Shown here: positions 48,777 through 58,415 of the stretch, one piece after another
Position numbering within the stretch: position 1 is the stretch's first letter
How the letters are laid out: each line of letters begins with the position of its first letter
NCBI RefSeq assembly: GCF_902713425.1
Contig: NC_081198.1
Location: 22,117,188-22,181,187, forward strand
Length of the DNA: 64,000 nt
Direction of reading: 5' to 3'
Source: Acipenser ruthenus
Lineage: Eukaryota > Chordata > Actinopteri > Acipenseriformes > Acipenseridae
The notes under the pieces: generated by a model
What the model was told of the DNA's origin: nothing
What the model saw: the letters and a program-made list of their open reading frames with translations, nothing else
Database searches by the model: none
Made by a program: the position numbers and the translations under genes

Positions 48777-50156
48777 CTAGGAAGAACTCATGCTTCCTGT
48801 ATCTACATATTCCTGTTCATTTTGTTCTCTTTGTAAAAATGTCCCCAACACGTATGGATTTGGGCTCAAAGGAGATAAACACACTGTTTCTGACTGACTA
48901 TTTTCTCTTTCTCCCCCTGTGTCCGGCACCTGGGAGGGAGAAGACCCTTCACCCCCCGTAGCGACTGGAACTGGCAACTGTGAAGAACCGACACCCGACT
49001 CATCCTGTTTCCCCAGCACCTCGAAGCGGTTCATTACCGCCAGTTTCTTGGTTGTTTCCTGAGAAACCGAGAATTTACTTGCTGTTTCCTCCTTAGTCTT
49101 CTTTCTCTTCTTCTGTTTTTTCAGAACAAAGGGCTCTTCCTGTCCGCCGCGCTCTGCATCAGGAGTGTCCCCCCACTGCATCACCCCGTCTCCTTTCCGC
49201 TCTCCGCTGCTTAACAACTCCTGTTCACTGTGCTCTGTAACCTCTGCATCCGCCACCCCATCTCCCTCTTTTCCCTCCTGGCTACCGGGGATCGAAAAAG
49301 ACTGCCCAGTGTCTTCCAACACCTCCTCCCTTGGTGGAATTGAGTCATCTACCTCCGACCTTCCCCGTCCCCTTGCAGCTTCGGAATAGGTCTGCTTGCG
49401 CTGGGGACAATTCCGGAACAAGTGATCCAAAGCTCCACATGCATTGCAGCACTTGGGCTTGTAACACCCGGACGCTGTGTGTCCCAGCTCACCACAGTTC
49501 CTGCATCTCTCCTGAGAGCAGTCCACTCCCAAGTGACCAAAACTCTGACACTTCCTGCAGAAACTGGGCTGCCCAGAGTAAAAAAGATATCCTCTGTCTG
49601 CCCCAATTGAAAAATTTGCTGGTGGATGATAAAATCCACCAAATCCAGATTCATCATCATTTAGCAGAACTTGGAACTGCCTCTTCCCTGTCCATATTCC
49701 AAATTCGTCCCTCAAGTACTTGGCCCCCGAGATCACCTTTGCATACCTGCATAAAAACAGTCCAACCGTGGAATCAGTCACATGAGGGTTGTACATATGT
49801 ACGGTCACAACCCTGAAATTGTTCCGGCTCAGTGACTCCACTTTAAAATTGGAAAGTGGAGCATCGTCTTCCTTCTCCTTGCACCGCTGCAGAAATTCTT
49901 TAAAACTTGTCTCCCCGACCATGGTGACATCCACGTAATTCTCCGTCCCGTTCCGCTGAAGACACAAGATCATCTCAGGCTGTACTCCCAAGCAGTCGAT
50001 GATGACGGTCTTTATAAAGACTTTCCTCTCTGGCATCTCTTCCCCGCTGTCTCTCCAAAACAATCTTGCCGAATTTTTCAGTCCAGCCCAAGAGGCTGAC
50101 CGGGTTTGATTACCTCTCATCTTATCAGAAATAAAACCACCGGGTACTGCGGTCAA
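48777..50156 (-). CDS. LINE C ORF1: CCHC-knuckle RNA-binding protein
   Basis: 459 residues, uninterrupted, starting MTAVPGG 32 nt from the element start. An RRM-like region (about 40-197) is followed by three CCHC knuckles at about 200-213, 218-231 and 237-250, then a 200-residue Ser/Glu/Gly-rich tail with a Lys-rich patch (LKKQKKRKKTKEE). It is most similar to element B ORF1 (shared VHMYNP and SIG-RG-LFY blocks). Unlike family A it is a single frame with the tail joined to the knuckles, which is a useful comparison for the fused ORF1 of A1. Confidence 0.93.
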   Translation of the reverse strand: MTAVPGGFISDKMRGNQTRSASWAGLKNSARLFWRDSGEEMPERKVFIKTVIIDCLGVQPEMILCLQRNGTENYVDVTMVGETSFKEFLQRCKEKEDDAPLSNFKVESLSRNNFRVVTVHMYNPHVTDSTVGLFLCRYAKVISGAKYLRDEFGIWTGKRQFQVLLNDDESGFGGFYHPPANFSIGADRGYLFYSGQPSFCRKCQSFGHLGVDCSQERCRNCGELGHTASGCYKPKCCNACGALDHLFRNCPQRKQTYSEAARGRGRSEVDDSIPPREEVLEDTGQSFSIPGSQEGKEGDGVADAEVTEHSEQELLSSGERKGDGVMQWGDTPDAERGGQEEPFVLKKQKKRKKTKEETASKFSVSQETTKKLAVMNRFEVLGKQDESGVGSSQLPVPVATGGEGSSPSQVPDTGGERENSQSETVCLSPLSPNPYVLGTFLQREQNEQEYVDTGSMSSS

Positions 50157-50188
50157 GCCACATATACCTGATCATTAGCCTATTTCAG

Positions 50189-50220
50189 ACTTGATCTTAG
50201 CCAAAAGGCCGAGAAGCGAT
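50189..50220 (-). pseudogene. RNU2: U2 5' part (nt 1-32) at the element C 5' junction
   Basis: Exact match to U2 nt 1-32, followed by element sequence TCTGAAATAGGCTAATGATC. The promoter upstream is intact apart from cagcccagacgg, so element C lies directly in a U2 transcription unit. Confidence 0.93.
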
Positions 50221-50820
50221 GGCGACTTGGCCCTTGCCCGGGGCCCCCCAGCCCAGACGGCACAGGGGGATTCAAAGGTGGGTGCAAAATTCCAAGCACA
50301 AGCAGACCCCCAAAAAACGGGCTGCTGCTTCCAGAGGGGAAATGTGCAATTTAAGCAGGAGGAAACAAAACAAAGCAAAAACACACACATAACACCAAAA
50401 ACAAAACAGAAACTGGCGGAGTGCGTCTTACAAATAGTCATGCCAAGCTGCTATACTGTGCAAGGTGCCTTGGGTAACTACAACTGTGCCTCGCTGGCTG
50501 GCTGGCTTGCTAAGAAGGTCCTGGCATAGGGACATGTTCCACCACACTTGTCTGGTTAGCTGCATGCTCCCAGGAAACAACCTGCTGCTGTCTACATCAT
50601 CACCACATGTGAATAAAAGAAAGAAAGACAGCAAGAAAGAAAGACAGAAAGAAAGAGAGAAAGAGAGAAAGAAAGAGAGAAAGAAAGAAAGAGAGAAAGA
50701 AAAAAAAAGAAGTAAAACGGCGGGAAAACTTGCATCAACACTGGCACTCTCCCTCCAGCAGGGGTAGACAAAATGCTCACAGGAGAGATCCAGATCTGAC
50801 TTTGAACAACGTTAGAGAAA

Positions 50821-51009
50821 GGTGTGCACCGTTCCCGGAGGTACTGCAATACCGGGCCGATGCGTGGAGTGGACGGAGCAAGCCCCTGTTCCATCTCCCG
50901 ATTCCAAAAATCAATTTAATATATGGTCCCCTGATAGGGGACGTATCAGATATTAAACTGATAAGAACAGATACTACACTTGATCTTAGCCAAAAGGCCG
51001 AGAAGCGAT
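50821..51009 (-). ncRNA. RNU2: U2 snRNA
   Basis: Full-length consensus copy; its 3' box has one change (tttgaacaac on the plus strand). Confidence 0.96.
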
Positions 51010-51609
51010 GGCGACTTGGCCCTTGCCCGGGGCCCCCCAGCCCGGACGGCACAGGGGGATTCAAAGGTGGGTGCAAAATTTCAAGCACAAGCAGACCCCA
51101 AAAAAACGGGCTGCTGCTTCCAGAGGGGAAATGTGCAATTTAAGCAGGAGAAAACAAAACAAAGCAAAAACACACACATAACACCAAAAACAAAACATAA
51201 ACTGGCGGAGTGCGTCTTACAAATAGTCATGCCAAGCTGCTATGCTGTGCAAGGTGCCTTGGGTAACTACAACTGTGCCTCGCTGGCTGGCTGGCTTGCT
51301 AAGAAGGTCCTGGCATAGGGACATGCTCCACCACACTTGTCTGGTTAGCTGCATGCTCCCAGGAAACAACCTGCTGCTGTCTACATCATCACCACATGTG
51401 AATAAAAGAAAGAAAGACAGCAAGAAAGAAAGAGAGAAAGAAAGAGAGAAAGAGAGAAAGAAAGAGAGAAAGAAAGAAAGAGAGAAAGAAAAAAAAAGAA
51501 GTAAAACGGCGGGAAAACTTGCATCAACACTGGCACTCTCCCTCCAGCAGGGGTAGACAAAATGCTCACAGGAGAGATCCAGATCTGACTTTGACCAACG
51601 TTAGAGAAA

Positions 51610-51745
51610 GGTGTGCACCGTTCCCGGAGGTACTGCAATACCGGGCCGATGCGTGGAGTGGACGGAGCAAGCCCCTGTTCCATCTCCCGATTCCAAAAAT
51701 CAATTTAATATATGGTCCCCTGATAGGGGACGTATCAGATATTAA
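51610..51745 (-). pseudogene. RNU2: U2 3' part (nt 54-189) at the A6 3' junction
   Basis: Consensus U2 from nt 54 on. The last nine bases (agatattaa, 51737-51745) recur at 56838-56846 on the other side of A6 and look like a target-site duplication. Confidence 0.94.
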
Positions 51746-52395
51746 TACTCTTTTATTGAGATTTTACAATTTTTACATTTACACCCATTCGTTTTTTTCA
51801 TTCATTTTACATTTCTTTTAAAGATGACATTCATGCATACAGACATACATTTTGTTTTAAAAGCATTTAAAATACATTTAAAAACACCAAGACAATTGTG
51901 CTTTGTACATGGTTAAAACAGACACAGATTAAAATCAACATGAAAAAAACCTGTGCTGCTTTAAAAGTGACTGGAAAAAAAGAACCATCTATAAAAAACC
52001 AGTGTTTGTGAGGGCCGGGGAGTGCTCTCTAAAAAAGTTCAAAAGTGAACATAAAACTAGATCTAAAACAGGGACAGGGGAAAAGGGACAGTGTATAGAA
52101 CAGTGAGTTAAAATTCTAAAATTTTAAAACACTTAAAATGTAACTTTTAATAGTTTACATTAAAAATCTTAAAGATACATAAAACAAAACAAAACAAAAT
52201 CAAATAAAACATTCAACGTAAATCAAATAAAAGTCCATAAAACTGAAACAAAAAGACTACATAAAACCAGGGCACCGTTGAAAAAACGGTCATGCCAGCT
52301 AAAAAGGGCGGAATGCTGGCATGACAAAATAAATAAAAGGCTTAGCGGTGCCCCGTAGTCCCGCTCCTAGGAGCTAGCGGTTCCAGTTTTTTCCT

Positions 52396-55300
52396 TTATT
52401 CCATCTTCACGTCCTGAAGTCCGGCGATCCTCCACTCCGCGCAGGCCTTGTCCTTCCCGAGGGTCCGGATGTCCAGAATTACAAAGTCCTTGATAAGAGT
52501 TTGTGCCCTTCTGGTCGTGGTGATAGTGTCTAGCTCCTGCTTGTGATAGACACAGACGTTACGGCCTTCCCACAGGATCTGCTTGACAACATTGATGACA
52601 CGCCAAACGCACTTAGCTGTGCTGGTAGTGATTCCTCCCGCAGGCCCATAGAGCACAGTCTCAGCGGTCATCTTGGCCGTGTCAGCAAACCTGTTTAGGA
52701 AGACAGAGACAGAGAGCCAGACACTGCCAGCCACATCACATTCCCAGAAGATATGGGCTGGTGTTTCTCTCTTGCGGCACTTTGCATAGGGGCATGTTTC
52801 TACTTGGGCTAGTCCCCTCCTGAACATGAACGCTCGAGTGGGGAGTGCACTGTGGACGGTGTTCCATGCTATATCCTTCTGGACATTACTGAGGCAGCTG
52901 TGAGACACATTCTCCCAGATTTTTTGGCTTTGGGTGAGGGAGAAAGTAGCTACTTTTTCAATTTCCTGGGAACCGGCAAGATATTTAGTTACAGCCTTGT
53001 ATTCCCAGGAGGCCAATTTTGCTTTATCTAAGCCCAATTTATATATAGTGTCCCTTAAGGTTCTATAATACAATGGGGGGTCCCAGGAGTACGGCACGGT
53101 GTTATCAATAGTGCAGAGGCCCAAGGCCCTGAGACAGGTGGCAAAATAGAAACGATTCATGTAACATACCTTCCTGTCCAGGGCCTGGATGTTCTTGATA
53201 GTTTGCGTGAGCCCCTGCACTCGGGTGAGCTGCACAACGTCCGGGACCCCCTTACCTCCCTTCTTGTCGGCTTTACTCAGGGTGGCTCGCTTTACCCTCT
53301 CCATCTTGCTGCCCCAGATAAAGTGGTGGATAATGCGGTCCACCACTTTTTTGGTGGTCCTGTCTGGGGGAAAGATTTTTCCTACATAAGAGAGGATGGG
53401 GAACAGTATAGACTTGGTTATTAATACTCTACCCGTCATTGTTAAGGATCTTGTGCTCCATCCGCCAATCTTTTTACGGACCTGGTTAATGGCCGCCGTC
53501 CAGCTCTGGGCCCCCGAGCTATTGTTCTCGAAAATGAGGCCCAGAATCTTGATTTTGTCCTTTTTGACAGGGTACATGTCCGACAGTTCCCTATCTACCT
53601 GCCAATTTTTAGACACGTAGACTTCGCTCTTGGACTTATTAATCACTGCCCCGGTCGCCGTGCAGTACTTCTCAAGGATATTACTAATCCGAGATACCGA
53701 CGATGTGTTGGTGCAAATGAGTGACACATCGTCCATATATGCTGTTGTTTTGACCTGGACCCCGTTGGATCCAGGCAGCTGGAAACCAGTTATATTGGTA
53801 TCCCTACGAATTGCCTGCAGGAGGGGTTCAATGCACACGACATATAGCAGTGGGGATAGTGGGCAACCCTGTCTGAAACCTGACTGGATAGATATTTTAC
53901 CAGTCAGGTGCCTGTTCACCAAGACTCGGGTACTAATGTTTGTATAGATGGTTTTAACCCACTCCCTAAGTCCAGGAGCGAATTTCATCTGGTCCATCAC
54001 TTTGTACATATATTCATGGCTTACCCTATCGAACGCCTTCTCCTGGTCAAGGTTGAACAGGCAGAGGGGATGGTTCCGTTCTCTAGAATAAGCCAGAATG
54101 TCCCTTGTTAACATTAAAATATCCGTGATGGACCTCCCTGGGACGCCACAAGCCTGGTCGGGGCCAATGACCAAAGGGAGGTGTACTTGTAGCCGGAGCA
54201 TCAGAGCTTTGGCTAGTATCTTGTAATCCACGCAAAGGAGGCTGATTGGGCGCCAATTCCGTAGATCTTTAACTTCCCCTTTCTTATGAAGGAGAGTAAT
54301 TACACTCTCCCGCATAGAAGGGCCCAACCGCTTCTCCCTGTAGACCGCTCTGTAGACCTCCGCTAAATGGACTTTTAGCATGTCCCAAAAAAGATGGTAA
54401 TACTCACCCGGGATGCCATCTGGACCTGGCGTCTTACCGGTGTTCATGGTCTTAACCGCCTGGGTGAGCTCCTCCAGCGTGAGTTCTGGGTCCTTCTCCT
54501 CCTCCTCGTCGTCCCGCACTGAGTCAGGCTCCAACTGGCTCAGGAACCACTCTATCAGGGTGTCATCTGTAGCTTTGATGTTATATAGGTCCCTATAGAA
54601 GTTCTCTACCACTTTTTTCACTCCCTCACTATCCTCTACTATCCTCCCCCTGCTGTCGAGCATGGAGGACATCAAGTGCCGCTTCTCCCTCGTTTTCTGG
54701 AAGAAGAAGCGAGTACACTTTTCGTCTTCCTCCATTTTTTGCACTTTTGCATTGTGCATGACCTTTCGTTGTTCCTCCCTACAAAGCACTGAAAGATCTA
54801 GCTTGGTCTGGGCTATCTCGTCGCTTACAGGGAACCCCCAAAGCTGAAGCAGGCTCAGACGCTGGAGGGCAGCATTCAGGTGTTTATATTTGGCCCTCCT
54901 TTCTTTTGCTTTCCTCTTGCCTGCTGCTATGAAATAACCCTTAGTTCTGATTTTGACCATCTCCCACCACTCTATAGGGGAGTTGAATAGGTCACGCAAA
55001 GTGGTCCACTCAACAAGCCTGCTCTTATAGGCTGCAGCTATGGAGGGGTCATTGAGTAAGGAGGTGTTTAATTTCCAGACCCCTGACCCCATCTGGGAGG
55101 TCTGAGGGACCTGCAATGTTACCTGCAGGAGCCTATGGTCAGAGAAGAAGACGGCCTGGGTGTCTACTGCCGTCTTCGTAAGGGAGCTGGTATGCAGGAC
55201 GAGATCTATACGGGAGAAGGAGGTCCCAGATGAGCTCACCCAGGTAAAGGGAGGCACCAGGTCCTTACCTGCATCACACAGGGAGAAATCAGATATTACG

Positions 55301-55839
55301 GAGGACAAAACTCTACTAGAGCGGTCGTTGCGTGGCCTGCTCCGGTCTACGTCCCTCAGAGCACAATTGAAGTCACCTGACACGATGACGGGTACGTTCC
55401 CCAGCAGGAGTGGACGCAGCTGTGGAAAAAATTGAACTCTTTCGTTTTGGTTAGTGGGTGCGTAGACATTGACCAGTCTGAGGGGAGTGTTGTTGTATGT
55501 CACATCCACGCTCAGAATTCTACCAGGTTCTACCTCCCTGCTGCTGCGGGAGGTAATAAATGGGTTTTTAAACAGGATACCTACTCCGTCGGCTCTGGCT
55601 ATGTTGGAGCCCGACCAGAAGGAGTCCCCCAGGGTCCAACTCTCCTTCAGGTCCCTATAATCAGGGCTCGACGAAATATCACACTCCTGCAGAAAGATGA
55701 GATCTGCTTTCAAGTTAGCTAGATAGTTTAGTACATCAAATCTTTTTTGTGTCTCCCTGATGCTCCTGACATTAACAGACACACATATCAGGGCCATCAG
55801 GGTAGCTAACAAGAAAAGGAGTCGCTGCGTCCACCCCAT
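52396..55839 (-). CDS. LINE A6 ORF2: endonuclease and reverse transcriptase
   Basis: Full-length open frame of 1147 residues with all endonuclease residues and YMDD. It has more private changes than the other copies: G54D right after the QEC motif, D263N, H327R, R334W and V655F. V655F lies in SGVRQGCPLSP (here SGFRQGCPLSP), one of the most conserved reverse-transcriptase blocks, so polymerase activity may be reduced. N84D is shared with A4. Confidence 0.93.
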   Translation of the reverse strand: MGWTQRLLFLLATLMALICVSVNVRSIRETQKRFDVLNYLANLKADLIFLQECDISSSPDYRDLKESWTLGDSFWSGSNIARADGVGILFKNPFITSRSSREVEPGRILSVDVTYNNTPLRLVNVYAPTNQNERVQFFPQLRPLLLGNVPVIVSGDFNCALRDVDRSRPRNDRSSRVLSSVISDFSLCDAGKDLVPPFTWVSSSGTSFSRIDLVLHTSSLTKTAVDTQAVFFSDHRLLQVTLQVPQTSQMGSGVWKLNTSLLNDPSIAAAYKSRLVEWTTLRDLFNSPIEWWEMVKIRTKGYFIAAGKRKAKERRAKYKHLNAALQRLSLLQLWGFPVSDEIAQTKLDLSVLCREEQRKVMHNAKVQKMEEDEKCTRFFFQKTREKRHLMSSMLDSRGRIVEDSEGVKKVVENFYRDLYNIKATDDTLIEWFLSQLEPDSVRDDEEEEKDPELTLEELTQAVKTMNTGKTPGPDGIPGEYYHLFWDMLKVHLAEVYRAVYREKRLGPSMRESVITLLHKKGEVKDLRNWRPISLLCVDYKILAKALMLRLQVHLPLVIGPDQACGVPGRSITDILMLTRDILAYSRERNHPLCLFNLDQEKAFDRVSHEYMYKVMDQMKFAPGLREWVKTIYTNISTRVLVNRHLTGKISIQSGFRQGCPLSPLLYVVCIEPLLQAIRRDTNITGFQLPGSNGVQVKTTAYMDDVSLICTNTSSVSRISNILEKYCTATGAVINKSKSEVYVSKNWQVDRELSDMYPVKKDKIKILGLIFENNSSGAQSWTAAINQVRKKIGGWSTRSLTMTGRVLITKSILFPILSYVGKIFPPDRTTKKVVDRIIHHFIWGSKMERVKRATLSKADKKGGKGVPDVVQLTRVQGLTQTIKNIQALDRKVCYMNRFYFATCLRALGLCTIDNTVPYSWDPPLYYRTLRDTIYKLGLDKAKLASWEYKAVTKYLAGSQEIEKVATFSLTQSQKIWENVSHSCLSNVQKDIAWNTVHSALPTRAFMFRRGLAQVETCPYAKCRKRETPAHIFWECDVAGSVWLSVSVFLNRFADTAKMTAETVLYGPAGGITTSTAKCVWRVINVVKQILWEGRNVCVYHKQELDTITTTRRAQTLIKDFVILDIRTLGKDKACAEWRIAGLQDVKME

Positions 55840-55844
55840 AGCGA

Positions 55845-56837
55845 CTATGATTGGGAGGTCGGGACACTCTTCCTACTCTTAGCTCTACGCTTGCTTCGAG
55901 GGGGCTTGGGCTTATTTGCAACTCCCATCACCCCTGAGAAGGTACTCACTGCTGCCTCGTCCAAGAAGGCACCGTCTTTATATGCACAGTACGTGGAGTT
56001 GTTGGGGCTATTCAACTCCCCACAAGGTAAGTCTGGTGGAACTTGCTCAGGGCCCCTCGGAACGTGTGGGTCAGCTTTGTCCTGGGGGGGGTTATGACAG
56101 ACAGCATTCTTTGGCTGTTACCGTCTGTTGAATTGGAGCTGTTAGCAGACTTCTGGCTTACCGCGTCCAGGGGTATTCCCATGTCCTCCAGTGCTGTATC
56201 TAGGAGGACCTCTAGGGGGCCCCTGGTTTTGCCCATACAAGGGAGGGGGTCAAGGATGCTTTGAAGGGAGGCCCTTCGCTTGAAGAGGGTCATTGCTACC
56301 GAGGTACTGCTGGTCAGGGAAGGTGTTGACCCCGACCTCTCCCTCGGTGCATTAGTGAACACCTCTTCTGCGAGGTGTGCTAGGGTTTGTGCCAACGACT
56401 GGGAAGGCTGGCTGGGGATGCCCTGGCTGGCTGCTACCTGCCCACTAGGCGGCAGTGTAGCCGTCCCACTCGCCTCCGTCTCTGCCTGCGAGGGCAAGAC
56501 TGGGGACTTTGTGTGGACATTAGCTGGTTTTGGATCTATGGGGGCCACCTGCAACTTGCTGTCTTTGATCCTGATCTTCTTTCTTTTCCCCCCCCTCGTC
56601 TCTACCCTTTCTTTTCCCCACCCTCTGCTGGTTCTTCACTCCCTTCCCCTCCTTCTCACTCTCACTTTCACTGTCGCTTTCGCTTTCCTCCCCCACGGAC
56701 TCAATCCTTATGGCGTCATAACGAGAGCCGAGGGGGAGTGCTGGCGCTGAGAGGGCCCTACTCAGGGGGGGGCCGCTGCTGGGTCCGGGCTCCCTCCCTG
56801 CCTCGTGTTCTGCATCAGAGGAGCTACTGGAGGAGCT
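55845..56837 (-). pseudogene. LINE A6 ORF1b, truncated and frame-broken
   Basis: Remnant of ORF1b lacking its first 21 or so codons. Relative to A2 it has one G fewer in the plus-strand G-run near 56090 (8 instead of 9) and one C more in the C-run near 56590 (8 instead of 7). The two changes have opposite sign, so the frame is shifted only between them. Both lie in homopolymers and could be sequencing errors. Confidence 0.85.
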
Positions 56838-56899
56838 AGATATTAAACTGATAAGAACAGATACTACACTTGATCTTAGCCAAAAGGCCGAGAAGCGAT
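56838..56899 (-). pseudogene. RNU2: U2 5' part (nt 1-62) at the A6 5' junction
   Basis: Exact match to U2 nt 1-62, including the branch-recognition sequence GTAGTA, then ORF1b sequence of A6. The promoter upstream is intact apart from cagcctggatgg. Confidence 0.94.
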
Positions 56900-57493
56900 G
56901 GCGACTTGGCCCTTGCCCGGGGCCCCCCAGCCTGGATGGCACAGGGGGATTCAAAGGTGGGTGCAAAATTTCAAGCACAAGCAGACCCCCAAAAAACGGG
57001 CTGCTGCTTCCAGAGGGGAAATGTGCAATTTAAGCAGGAGAAAACAAAACAAAGCAAAAACACACACATAACACCAAAAACAAAACATAAACTGGCGGAG
57101 TGCGTCTTACAAATAGTCATGCCAAGCTGCTATGCTGTGCAAGGTGCCTTGGGTAACTACAACTGTGCCTCGCTGGCTGGCTGGCTAAGAAGGACCTGGC
57201 ATAGGGACATGTTCCACCACACTTGTCTGGTTAGCTGCATGCTCCCAGGAAACAACCTGCTGCTGTCTACATCATCACCACATGTGAATAAAAGAAAGAA
57301 AGACAGCAAGAAAGAAAGAGAGAAAGAAAGAGAGAAAGAGAGAAAGAAAGAGAGAAAGAAAGAAAGAGAAAGAAAAAAAAAGAAGTAAAACGGCGGGAAA
57401 ACTTGCATCAACACTGGCACTCTCCCTCCAGCAGGGGTAGACAAAATGCTCACAGGAGAGATCCAGATCTGACTTTGACCAACGTTAGAGAAA

Positions 57494-57682
57494 GGTGTGC
57501 ACCGTTCCCGGAGGTACTGCAATACCGGGCCGATGCGTGGAGTGGACGGAGCAAGCCCCTGTGCCATCTCCCGATTCCAAAAATCAATTTAATATATGGT
57601 CCCCTGATAGGGGACGTATCAGATATTAAACTGATAAGAACAGATACTACACTTGATCTTAGCCAAAAGGCCGAGAAGCGAT
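57494..57682 (-). ncRNA. RNU2: U2 snRNA, A120C variant
   Basis: Full-length copy with one substitution (A120C, plus strand ctgtgccat), shared with the copy at 62703-62891, which lies 5209 bp further on. Confidence 0.96.
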
Positions 57683-58279
57683 GGCGACTTGGCCCTTGCC
57701 CGGGGCCCCCCAGCCCGGACGGCACAGGGGGATTCAAAGGTGGGTGCAAAATTCCAAGCACAAGCAGACCCCCAAAAAACGGGCTGCTGCTTCCAGAGGG
57801 GAAATGTGCAATTTAAGCAGGAGAAAACAAAACAAAGCAAAAACACACACATAACACCAAAAACAAAACATAAACTGGCGGAGTGCGTCTTACAAATAGT
57901 CATGCCAAGCTGCTATGCTGTGCAAGGTGCCTTGGGTAACTACAACTGTGCCTCGCTGGCTGGCTGGCTTGCTAAGAAGGTCCTGGCATAGGGACATGTT
58001 CCACCACACTTGTCTGGTTAGCTGCATGCTCCCAGGAAACAACCTGCTGCTGTCTACATCATCACCACATGTGAATAAAAGAAAGAAAGACAGCAAGAAA
58101 GAGAGAAAGAAAGAGAGAAAGAGAGAAAGAAAGAGAGAAAGAAAGAAAGAGAGAAAGAAAAAAAAAAGAAGTAAAACGTTGGGAAAACTTGCATCAACAC
58201 TGGCACTCTCCCTCCAGCAGGGGTAGACAAAATGCTCACAGGAGAGATCCAGATCTGACTTTGACCAACGTTAGAGAAA

Positions 58280-58415
58280 GGTGTGCACCGTTCCCAGAGG
58301 TACTGCAATACCGGGCCGATGCGTGGAGTGGACGGAGCAAGCCCCTGTTCCATCTCCCGATTCCAAAAATCAATTTAATATATGGTCCCCTGATAGGGGA
58401 CGTATCAGATATTAA
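58280..58415 (-). pseudogene. RNU2: U2 3' part (nt 54-189) at the A7 3' junction
   Basis: U2 resumes at nt 54. It has C173T and the spacer variant aaacgttggg, both also seen in the first unit of the window (2301-2489). Confidence 0.93.

Larger units (their letters stand above)
45187..50188 (-). mobile_element. LINE C (Tx1-clade, U2-specific), complete
   Basis: A 5.0-kb LINE with a 32-nt 5' UTR, ORF1 (459 residues), a 69-nt gap, ORF2 (1122 residues) and a 150-bp 3' UTR ending in an A-tail. Both frames are open and key motifs are present, so it looks potentially active. It sits in U2 between nt 32 and nt 38, with about 5 nt of U2 lost and the full U2 promoter intact upstream. It is clearly distinct from family A: much shorter UTRs, a different ORF1-ORF2 spacing and YADD in place of YMDD. 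Confidence 0.95.
50189..51745 (-). repeat. U2 array block 7 between element C and A6
   Basis: U2 5' part, one full unit and one unit cut at U2 by A6. Confidence 0.95.
51746..56837 (-). mobile_element. LINE A6 (Tx1-clade, Keno-like), 5' truncated, with target-site duplication
   Basis: This family A copy starts inside ORF1b. It is flanked by U2 nt 1-62 on its 5' side and nt 54-189 on its 3' side, so U2 nt 54-62 (agatattaa on the plus strand) is repeated at both ends. This is the only family A copy here with an ordinary LINE insertion structure: 5' truncation plus a short target duplication. ORF2 is complete. Confidence 0.95.
56838..58415 (-). repeat. U2 array block 8 between A6 and A7
   Basis: U2 5' part, one full unit and one cut at U2 by A7. 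The spacer at about 57173-57205 holds ggctggctggctaagaaggacctgg next to an intact upstream region, and is thus a candidate parent of the spacer flank of A1-A5. Confidence 0.95.
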
